Of a DNA stretch of 9,815 nucleotides, positions 1 through 5,200 are shown one piece after another (the stretch's first letter is position 1; the number at the start of each line of letters is the position of its first letter). A program made the translations under genes and the position numbers. The notes under the pieces are model-generated. The model saw nothing but the letters and a program-made list of their open reading frames with translations, did no database searches and was not told the origin of the DNA. The stretch is from Verrucomicrobiota bacterium. GTDB lineage: Bacteria > Verrucomicrobiota > Verrucomicrobiia > Verrucomicrobiales > Akkermansiaceae. The stretch is from assembly GCA_008932955.1 (NCBI GenBank), contig WBXE01000085.1, positions 1 through 9,815 on the forward strand, in the 5' to 3' direction.

Positions 1-3
1 ACT

Positions 4-22
4 ATTTATCTGTCACCATGTA
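4..22. repeat. Short dispersed motif, copy A
   Basis: A 19-bp stretch matches 2266-2284 at 18 of 19 positions (ATTTATCTGTCACC, then A or T, then TGTA). Weaker similarity continues to the right: ATCGGGGG here and GATCCGGGG at the other copy. This copy contains the stop codon and last codons of the DUF1080 gene, so that protein's final residues (HGDR) come from the motif. Both copies have the same orientation and lie at or just past the 3' end of a minus-strand gene. It may be a mobile-element end or a conserved 3'-end signal; the sequence does not decide. Confidence 0.5.
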
Positions 23-791
23 ATCGGGGGACGCGGATCTTGATGTTGCGGAAGGACACGCGGTTGCCGTGATCCTGCAACAGGATGTGGCCGTCGGCCC
101 ATTCACCGAATTCGGGGATGTTCTTGAATTTGCTCTCGGCCACGGCCTTGCGGTATTCCCGCGATCCGCGCTCATAGTCGAGGATTTTCGCGCCGTTGAG
201 CCAGTGTTCGACGTGATTGCCGGCGACGAGAATGCGGGCGCTGTTCCATTCGCCGATCGGCTTGACTTGCTTGGTGGTGGCGGCGGGAATCAGGTCGTAG
301 AGTGAGCCGATGGTGCGGTTGCCATTGCGGCCCAATTTGGCATCAGGGTGGCGCAGGTCGTCGAGGATTTGGAACTCAAGACCGATGGCAGAACCGCTGG
401 CGGCGGGTTTGCCCGTGACCTTGTCAATCGGCTTCAAGTCAGGCTGGACGAAATACTTGATGCCGCTGTTGGCGCCGTTGGTGAATTTGAAATCCACCAG
501 CAGCTCGAATTTCGAGAAGCCTTCCTTGGTGATGATGTCGCCGCCGCCGCTGGATTCGCCGCCGTCGCCGGGCTGCACGGTCAGCGCGCCATCCTTGATT
601 TCCCAGCCCATTTGCGGGAATTTATCCGCCTTGGGCGTGCGCCAACCGTTGGATGTCTGCCCGTCCCACAGCAAGCGCCAACCGGCGGCCTGTTCCGCGT
701 CGGTTAAAGTGTTGGCCGGAGCCGGATCGGCCGCGGAGGCGGGAAGCAGACAGCAAAGGAGCGCAAGGTTGAGCAAGAGTGTGGTATTCAT
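6..791 (-). CDS. Secreted DUF1080 (3-keto-disaccharide hydrolase-type) protein
   Basis: This is a 261-residue protein with a signal peptide (about residues 1-20, hydrophobic run LLLNLALLCCLLPASA, likely cut at ASA-AD) and one DUF1080/PF06439 domain filling the rest. The family hallmarks are all present in order: LLWDGQTSNGW near 40-50, NSGIKYFV at 108-115, GLEFQILDD at 137-145, a GEWN...HWLNG stretch at 180-200, and LLQDHGNRVSFRNIKIR at 237-253. The family has a concanavalin-like fold, and characterised members cleave 3-keto-glycosides. The frame stays open upstream to 956, but the ATG at 791 directly precedes the signal peptide, so I chose it. There is no Shine-Dalgarno sequence; the leader is C/A-rich. 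It is divergent from the ThuA-like gene, a frequent partner of this family in PVC genomes. The C-terminus (PRLHGDR) runs past the usual end of the domain and lies in a dispersed motif. The domain call is secure; the substrate is unknown. Confidence 0.93.
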   Translation of the reverse strand: MNTTLLLNLALLCCLLPASAADPAPANTLTDAEQAAGWRLLWDGQTSNGWRTPKADKFPQMGWEIKDGALTVQPGDGGESSGGGDIITKEGFSKFELLVDFKFTNGANSGIKYFVQPDLKPIDKVTGKPAASGSAIGLEFQILDDLRHPDAKLGRNGNRTIGSLYDLIPAATTKQVKPIGEWNSARILVAGNHVEHWLNGAKILDYERGSREYRKAVAESKFKNIPEFGEWADGHILLQDHGNRVSFRNIKIRVPRLHGDR

Positions 792-881
792 GTGATGGGT
801 TGAAGTTGGGATCAGGCGGGCATGATACGGAGGGGAGGGATGGATTTCACGGGCGAATTGTTCCGCCGTGGCGAGAAGATG

Positions 882-906
882 GCAAGACACAAGACCGCAA
901 GACACA
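882..906. repeat. 10-bp direct repeat, two units
   Basis: GCAAGACACA occurs at 882-891 and again at 897-906, giving a 15-bp period. It is in the untranslated part upstream of the DUF1080 start. No function is evident. Confidence 0.5.
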
Positions 907-989
907 GAAAGCCTCATTTCAGGGTTGCTCAAGGGCCATTTTCCGCTATTCGTCAATCACGTGTCGGTTAGTTTAAGCATTTGTTCAAA

Positions 990-1013
990 TGGAGGGTGTC
1001 GGTACACCATCCA
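990..1013. promoter_or_regulatory. 24-bp dyad, candidate operator
   Basis: The arms TGGAGGGTGT (990-999) and ACACCATCCA (1004-1013) are inverted repeats matching at 9 of 10 positions around the 4-bp centre CGGT. The site lies between the divergent DUF1080 and ThuA-like genes, 73 bp before the ThuA-like start. Its size and symmetry suit binding by a dimeric regulator controlling both genes. It could instead be a hairpin in the leader mRNA; no T-run follows on either strand, so it does not look like a terminator. No regulator gene is visible in the window. Confidence 0.4.
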
Positions 1014-1086
1014 AATCAATCAGCACTACCTCGATACAGAAGTTTGACCGGAAAAAATCGCATCCCACAACACCGCACTCACCATC

Positions 1087-1992
1087 ATGAAACATTTAGC
1101 TTACATTTCCCCGTTTAAAATCTCGATCTTCCTAGGATTGGCGCTGGGCTTGGCCCAACTTCCCGCGCATGCCGCTGATAAAAAGCACGTCGTGCTGATT
1201 GCCGGAGTAAAGAGCCACGGCCCCGGCGAGCATGAACACAACGCAGGCGTTCTGTTGTTGGCAAAGTGCCTGAATGCGTCAGTGCCGAATTTAGTGGATG
1301 TCAAGGTGCATCTCAACGCGGAATGGCCTGCAGCGGATGAAATCAAATCCGCTGACACGATTTTGATTTTCGCGGATGGGTATAACTTTCATCCGGCGTT
1401 GGCGGAGGATCATCTCAAGCAACTCACTGCGGAGATGAAGCGAGGCTGTGGCTTCATGGCCTTACACTGGGCAACCGAGGTGCCTACCGGCAATGGGGAC
1501 CTTGAGTTTCTGAATTGGATGGGAGGATTCTGCGACCCGATCTGGAGTGTCAATCCGCATTGGCAGGCGGACTTCACTCAATTGCCTGTCCACCCGATCA
1601 CCAAAGGAGTTCATCCATTTTCCACCAACGACGAGTGGTATTTCCACATGCGCTTCCGTGAGGGGATGAAGTCCGTGATTCCGATTTTGACGGCGGTGGC
1701 GCCTGACTCCACCATGAGCCGTCCAGATGGATTGCGTTCGGGTAACCCCGATGTCCGGAAGGACGTGGCGAACAAGGTTCCCCAACACGTGGCTTGGGCA
1801 GCCGAGCGGCCAGGAGGAGGCCGTGGCTTTGGTTTCACCGGCGGCCACTTTCATCAAGGCTGGGCAAATAATGAGCAACGCAAGCTGGTTTTAAATGCCA
1901 TCCTTTGGACAGCGAAGGCCGCAGTCCCAGCCAAGGGCGTGGAGTCAGTGATCACCGAGGCGGATTTAAAACAGAACCTCGACCCCAAGTAA
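1087..1992 (+). CDS. Secreted ThuA-like (trehalose utilisation) domain protein
   Basis: This is a 301-residue protein with a signal peptide (hydrophobic FLGLALGLAQLPAHA, likely cut after residue 29) followed by a ThuA-like domain (PF06283), which has a class I glutamine-amidotransferase-like fold. Seen in order: first strand and loop HVVLIAG...SHGPGEHEHNAG (34-54), ILIFADGYNFHP (92-103), GCGFMALHWATE (120-131), HPITKG (169-174), DEWYFHMRF (182-190) and GGHFHQGW (252-259). The spread of histidines is typical of secreted PVC members. The founding ThuA acts with ThuB in trehalose/3-ketotrehalose metabolism, so divergence from a DUF1080 gene suggests a shared keto-sugar pathway; that link is inference. 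The ATG at 1087 is chosen because it begins the signal peptide. The leader CACTCACCATC has no Shine-Dalgarno sequence. The exact reaction cannot be told. Confidence 0.9.
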   Translation: MKHLAYISPFKISIFLGLALGLAQLPAHAADKKHVVLIAGVKSHGPGEHEHNAGVLLLAKCLNASVPNLVDVKVHLNAEWPAADEIKSADTILIFADGYNFHPALAEDHLKQLTAEMKRGCGFMALHWATEVPTGNGDLEFLNWMGGFCDPIWSVNPHWQADFTQLPVHPITKGVHPFSTNDEWYFHMRFREGMKSVIPILTAVAPDSTMSRPDGLRSGNPDVRKDVANKVPQHVAWAAERPGGGRGFGFTGGHFHQGWANNEQRKLVLNAILWTAKAAVPAKGVESVITEADLKQNLDPK

Positions 1993-2069
1993 GCTTCATT
2001 GAAAAACGTGAAGCTCACATCCCTCACCGCCCTGCTGTTATTGCCAGGAAGTTGCTTTTGCGGTGAGGG
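1992..2069 (+). terminator. Two hairpins after the ThuA-like gene
   Basis: AGCTTCA (1992-1998) pairs perfectly with TGAAGCT (2009-2015) right at the stop codon. CCCTCACCGC (2021-2030) pairs perfectly with GCGGTGAGGG (2060-2069) around a 29-nt loop. Neither is followed by a plus-strand T-run, so classical intrinsic termination is not shown. They may protect mRNA 3' ends. The second pair may also be a by-product of the coding sequence of the truncated ORF it overlaps. Confidence 0.25.
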
Positions 2070-2088
2070 CCGTTGGAAAAGTCGGTAG
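2008..2088 (+). pseudogene. Truncated signal-peptide ORF cut off by a repeat
   Basis: A GTG-start frame 16 bp after the ThuA-like stop encodes 26 residues beginning VKLTSLTALLLLPGSCFC. It has the lysine, hydrophobic run and cysteine of an export or lipoprotein signal, though PGSC is an imperfect lipobox. The frame stops (TAG, 2086-2088) just inside the first stem of the REP-like element. This reads as the surviving 5' end of a gene once co-transcribed with the ThuA-like gene. No continuation is visible downstream in any frame. Alternatively the frame is chance; there is no Shine-Dalgarno sequence. Confidence 0.35.
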
Positions 2089-2134
2089 CGGGGCTGCGCT
2101 ACGCCCGCCCAAGCCGGACCGGAGGGCGGGGAAA
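2068..2134 (+). repeat. REP-like double-hairpin element, copy 1
   Basis: About 67 bp that closely match 3474-3545. Two stem-loops stand in a row: GTAGCG (2085-2090) with CGCTAC (2097-2102), then CCCGCCC (2104-2110) with GGGCGGG (2124-2130) around a 13-nt loop. The core CTACGCCCGCCCAAGCCGGA is identical in both copies. Intergenic position, size and paired stems resemble REP/BIME elements, which can end or stabilise transcripts and are moved by RAYT-type transposases. No transposase lies in the window. Confidence 0.7.
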
Positions 2135-2265
2135 CTCGGGGATTGAAGAGGTGTTTCGGTGTTTCGGCGAGACGGTTTTTTGGTGAAAAGAAGCGACGGG
2201 AACCTCCAAACGGCGGATTCGGGCAAGGGACCGTGGGTTGCGACCGGATGCATGAGACCACCACG

Positions 2266-2284
2266 ATTTATCTGTCACCTTGTA
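2266..2284. repeat. Short dispersed motif, copy B
   Basis: This matches the copy at 4-22 at 18 of 19 positions and has the same orientation. It lies 46 bp past the 3' end of the alginate-lyase-like gene. On the minus strand it reads TACAAGGTGACAGATAAAT. No function is known to me. Confidence 0.5.
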
Positions 2285-2330
2285 CTGATCCGGGGCCCCA
2301 GCTTAAAAAGCCTCTTCTCTGCGCCTCAAT

Positions 2331-3425
2331 TCACCGTCGAGTTTTGGGCTCGAAAAAGTTCTTTTCGACCATCACCTGCACGTTGCCGCCGTAGTCCGGG
2401 TCGCTGAAATCATCCAGCGCCAAGGTCTTGAGCACTGCATCCACATCCGCCGGGCGGGTGGTTTGCTTTTGCCAGTAAAGCAGCCAGCAAGGATGGTGTA
2501 CGGGCGACTGCTTGTGGCCGGATTTGGCGTTGAAAAATGAGGGATCCTTGATGCCCTCGACCACGCGATTGACCAGCAACGAAAGCCGGCTCTTCTGGTG
2601 ACCGAACCAGTCCAGCCCCTGTAAGCGCGCCAGCTCCGCCATCATGATCAACTGCCAGGAGGCGCGATTGTGGTAGGTCAGCGCCTTGATTTCCCGGCTC
2701 ATTTCCCGCGGCAATGTGCCGTCGTCACGGATCGCCGACAGGGCAAAGTCATAGACCTTGGCCGCCTCGGCTATATAGCTTGGGTCTTTGGTTCCCACGC
2801 CGGCGGCCATCATCCCCAGGCCGTACCCGTAATAAATGTTGTTGCGGGTTTCCGGTTTGATGGCGTGGGCGCAATCACGCACGCGCGCTGCGATCTTCCG
2901 CAGCCAGGTGTTGATCGCCGCCTGATCCTCCGGGCTGGCGGCGGCTTGCAGTTTGATCCAGGTGAATCCAACATCCACCAAAAAAACACCCAGGATATGC
3001 TCCGCAGCTTTTCCGCCGGGAGTCCCATCCCCCTGCAGGCTGATGAGCTTTCCCAGCACCCCGCCGCCGTCCGCCCAGCTTCGCAGCCAACTGATCGCAC
3101 ATGCGGCGGCCTTGGCGTCCCCGTCGGCGACGTACCAGTCGGACATCTCGCTGGTCTGTTTCCAGAACTGCTTGACCGGGCGAATCATTTCCTCGCGCTT
3201 GGCCTGCAGCTTCGGATCGGCCACCGACCCATGCGTCCCCTTTTTATACCATTCCGACGAGGTGATATTGACCAACACCGGCGGCGGCGCGGGATACTTC
3301 CAATGCGCCGTTCTGTGCCGCAGCTGAGTTTGCGCCAAGTCCGGTGCCGGCGCGACATCGGCCCCGTAAATGGCCAGTGGAGCCAGCAGCACGGCCGTCA
3401 GAATTGTGAATGAGCACGACGTCAT
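2331..3425 (-). CDS. Secreted PL5 / AlgL-like alginate lyase homologue, altered active site
   Basis: A 364-residue protein with a signal peptide (about residues 1-22, TILTAVLLAPLAIYGA) and an alpha-helical alginate-lyase domain (PF05426, PL5). These enzymes cleave mannuronate-rich alginate by beta-elimination. Seen: RNNIYYGYGLGMMAAG (194-209), aligning with the family's NNH-x-YW motif, and DDGTLPREMSREIKALTYHN (234-253), aligning with the DGTLP...R-x6-Y-H-N motif. Asn196, Arg244 and Tyr251 sit where the catalytic Asn, Arg and Tyr are expected, with matching spacing. The catalytic His position is Ile197 (ATT, 2835-2837). Length fits the family. Signal peptide and domain are intact with no frameshift, so this is not an obvious pseudogene. 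It may cleave a different uronate polymer, use another base, or bind only. The start at 3425 begins the signal peptide and has no Shine-Dalgarno sequence. It stands alone, with a 374-bp gap upstream. Confidence 0.8.
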   Translation of the reverse strand: MTSCSFTILTAVLLAPLAIYGADVAPAPDLAQTQLRHRTAHWKYPAPPPVLVNITSSEWYKKGTHGSVADPKLQAKREEMIRPVKQFWKQTSEMSDWYVADGDAKAAACAISWLRSWADGGGVLGKLISLQGDGTPGGKAAEHILGVFLVDVGFTWIKLQAAASPEDQAAINTWLRKIAARVRDCAHAIKPETRNNIYYGYGLGMMAAGVGTKDPSYIAEAAKVYDFALSAIRDDGTLPREMSREIKALTYHNRASWQLIMMAELARLQGLDWFGHQKSRLSLLVNRVVEGIKDPSFFNAKSGHKQSPVHHPCWLLYWQKQTTRPADVDAVLKTLALDDFSDPDYGGNVQVMVEKNFFEPKTRR

Positions 3426-3459
3426 TGAATGATGAGCATGTCTGGGTCGCCGGTTGGCG

Positions 3460-3654
3460 TCAAGTGTGTTGAAGGCCGTTGAAAGAGCCGGTGGCGGGGC
3501 TTCGCTGCGCTACGCCCGCCCAAGCCGGACCGAAGGGCGGGAAAATGGGGTTGATCGCGGCCTTTGGTGGAGGCTTCGGCTTGAAAAGTCCGCATGAGGT
3601 GAGCGGCATCGCCATGCAAAGCATCAAGGGAAAAAGTGCGGATCGGTAAGTCAT
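3460..3654 (-). CDS. Small lipoprotein ORF running into a repeat
   Basis: The 64-residue frame opens with a lipoprotein signal: two residues then Arg, the hydrophobic run ALFPLMLCMAMP, and lipobox LTSC with Cys21. A short Lys/Pro-rich stretch follows (GLFKPKPPPKA). From about residue 37 the codons are those of the REP-like element read backwards, so the C-terminal half is probably not original protein sequence. It may be a small working lipoprotein with a repeat-derived tail, or the 5' remnant of a longer gene. Tiny Pro/Lys-rich lipoproteins are common and usually of unknown function. No Shine-Dalgarno sequence is seen. Confidence 0.4.
   Translation of the reverse strand: MTYRSALFPLMLCMAMPLTSCGLFKPKPPPKAAINPIFPPFGPAWAGVAQRSPATGSFNGLQHT
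3474..3545 (+). repeat. REP-like double-hairpin element, copy 2
   Basis: Second copy of the element at 2068-2134, same orientation, about 72 bp. The first stem is GTGGCG (3491-3496) with CGCTAC (3508-3513). It differs from copy 1 by an A-to-G change that still pairs as G-U in RNA, and its loop is 5 nt longer. The second stem, CCCGCCC (3515-3521) with GGGCGGG (3535-3541), is identical. Keeping both stems while loops vary suggests that the structure matters. Confidence 0.7.
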
Positions 3655-3799
3655 CTACGGCGTAGAGATCAGCCGATTTCCAGAAAGATGGGAAGAGAAA
3701 TAGGGTGCCTGCTGAGAAATTGCTTTCTGAGCTAAAGGGGTGGACCGGACTTATCGAAGGTCAGGGTTCATCAACCGCTGGCTGATAGAGGCGTTGACT

Positions 3800-5200
3800 T
3801 CATTTGCCGCCTGCGGATGGAATCACGTATTCATGGGAGACTGTCTGATCGCTGCGGATGTATTCCACCTTCGTCTGGGTCGAGGAAACCGCAAGCCGCA
3901 GGTGACCCGAACTGCCGAGAATCACACCATCTTTGTAGCCATATTCGGCGACTGACCGTGACACATTGCCATTACCCGGCGCGCCGGGTTGCGGCACCTC
4001 CTGATAGACAATGCCATCGAGATCCTGCTTGGCATACAGATGATCGTGCCCGTGAAACACGGCGCTGACCTTATTTCTAACTAGCAATTGATGGATCGGC
4101 GCGGGCCAGCCGGGACGATGCTCCGCAAAGCCGTCCGTGCCATCGGGATTTTTCCCGCCCCACTCGTACCATGGCGCGACTTCCGCTCCACCCCGGCATT
4201 GGTTGTCCGCGCCGCCGACCAGATGATGGATGAAGATGAATTTGAACTTCGCCTTGCTGGCTTCGAGGGTTGCCTTGAGCCATTGATATTGGTTGTTGCC
4301 GAGCGTGCGGCTCCAGTTGTCCTTATGGCCGCGTTGTTGCTGGGAGAACCAGAACGGGTCGAGCACGATGAACTGCGCATCTCCCCATTGCCATGCGTAG
4401 TAATCCTGCAGAAGACCGGCTTCGGGATGTTTGTTGGAATTGCCCGTGAAAAATGCATCCGGCACCGGGTTCGGGAAATAACGTTTGCGCATCATGTTGG
4501 ACCAGACCGCCAGGCTGTCGGTCGCATCACCGCGGCCGCGCGGGCTTTCGCCATCGTGATTGCCAAGCACGAGAAACAACGGGGCCGACTGGCAGGTCTG
4601 TCCGAAGTAGAACCGTTGCGCCAAATATTGTTTGGCGGCGGACTCCCGGTCCGGGTGTTTCTCGGACATGAAGGTGTCGCCCAGATCGATGTGGAAGTCC
4701 GGCTTGCTAGCCAGCGCGCCGGCCATGGTGCGCTGATAGATGGATGGCTCGGTGTGTTCATCGAGGTGCGAATCCGCAGTGATCGTGAATGTGAACGGAC
4801 TGCCCGGCGGACGGGCGGTGTGAAATGCGAACTCGTCGCTGTGACCGCGCGCCGAAAGGAATTGGTAATGATATTCGGTGTTGGGCTTCAGCGGCGTGAG
4901 CACGATTTCCGCAGGTTCCCCTTTCTTGAACTGGCGTTTGACGGTTCGGATGTCCAGCTTGCCCGCCTCGGTCCCATAGGCGAGCAAGCCTTCCACATCC
5001 TCATAGCACAAGACGTTGACAGTGACCGATTTTGCGGTCGGCCGTCCGAGAATCAAATCAAATGGATGCGCCGGAACATCATTGCACTTGGAGGTTTGTA
5101 TGGGTTGTTTCGAACCTCCTTTGCGTCGCTCTGTGTTTCCGTCGCCCTGTGCGGCCACGATCCCACAGGACAGAAGCAGGATGAGAGTTGGCCATTTCAT
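3800..5200 (-). CDS. Secreted metallophosphoesterase with N-terminal FN3-like domain
   Basis: 466 residues: signal peptide (about 1-17, LILLLSCGIVAAQ), an FN3-like domain (about 47-128, ending LTPLKPNTEYHYQF...FHTA) as in purple acid phosphatases and PhoD, then a calcineurin-like domain (PF00149). The metal-binding motifs are complete: D143-S-H145 (TADSH), D172-L-G-D175, GNHD at 213-216, HH at 325-326 and GHDH at 384-387. The two-metal hydrolysis site is therefore intact. It should hydrolyse phosphate mono- or diesters outside the cytoplasm; the substrate is unknown. Its ATG overlaps the sulfatase stop (ATGA), so it is translationally coupled. It has the only strong Shine-Dalgarno sequence among starts seen here. 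It is the last gene of the operon. Being with a sulfatase and sulfotransferase-like proteins hints at remodelling of ester-decorated glycans, though phosphate or sulfate scavenging is equally possible. Confidence 0.9.
   Translation of the reverse strand: MKWPTLILLLSCGIVAAQGDGNTERRKGGSKQPIQTSKCNDVPAHPFDLILGRPTAKSVTVNVLCYEDVEGLLAYGTEAGKLDIRTVKRQFKKGEPAEIVLTPLKPNTEYHYQFLSARGHSDEFAFHTARPPGSPFTFTITADSHLDEHTEPSIYQRTMAGALASKPDFHIDLGDTFMSEKHPDRESAAKQYLAQRFYFGQTCQSAPLFLVLGNHDGESPRGRGDATDSLAVWSNMMRKRYFPNPVPDAFFTGNSNKHPEAGLLQDYYAWQWGDAQFIVLDPFWFSQQQRGHKDNWSRTLGNNQYQWLKATLEASKAKFKFIFIHHLVGGADNQCRGGAEVAPWYEWGGKNPDGTDGFAEHRPGWPAPIHQLLVRNKVSAVFHGHDHLYAKQDLDGIVYQEVPQPGAPGNGNVSRSVAEYGYKDGVILGSSGHLRLAVSSTQTKVEYIRSDQTVSHEYVIPSAGGK

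Larger units (their letters stand above)
792..1086. other. Divergent intergenic region
   Basis: This is the space between the divergent DUF1080 and ThuA-like genes and should hold both promoters. It contains a 24-bp dyad (990-1013), a 10-bp direct repeat with 15-bp period (882-906) and an 8-bp direct repeat GTGTCGGT at 961-968 and 996-1003. The second copy of the 8-mer lies inside the dyad. I see no convincing -10/-35 pair: a TTGACC at 1044-1049 has no good -10 partner. There is no Shine-Dalgarno sequence for either start. Confidence 0.6.
1993..2330. other. Convergent intergenic region with repeats
   Basis: This 338-bp spacer separates the ThuA-like gene (plus) from the alginate-lyase-like gene (minus). 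It holds, left to right, a short hairpin at the ThuA stop, a truncated signal-peptide ORF, a REP-like element (2068-2134), about 130 bp with no recognisable coding signal, and a copy of the short dispersed motif (2266-2284). An 8-bp palindrome GGGGCCCC lies at 2292-2299. Short ORFs through 2143-2407 on either strand show no family features, and I treat them as chance. Confidence 0.6.
3426..3799. other. Intergenic region, REP-like copy plus small lipoprotein ORF
   Basis: This 374-bp interval lies between the metallophosphoesterase and the alginate-lyase-like gene, all on minus. It contains the REP-like element at 3474-3545 and a 64-residue lipoprotein ORF (3460-3654). The 145 bp at 3655-3799 show no coding signal. 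A weak, bulged inverted repeat (3771-3778 with 3791-3797) lies just past the metallophosphoesterase stop but has no T-run. Confidence 0.55.

Noticed and set aside
2292..2299. 8-bp palindrome GGGGCCCC
   Set aside because: Short, no loop to form a hairpin, and expected occasionally in GC-rich DNA.
2143..2407. Short overlapping ORFs on both strands in the convergent spacer
   Set aside because: No start context, signal peptide or family motif. They run through repeats and into the end of the lyase gene in the wrong frame.
3436..3464. Possible promoter for the lyase gene (TTGACG on minus at 3459-3464)
   Set aside because: The best -10 at correct spacing matches consensus at only 3 of 6 positions.
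3771..3797. Inverted repeat just past the metallophosphoesterase stop as terminator
   Set aside because: The stem has a bulged base, about 7 pairs, and no T-run on the minus strand.
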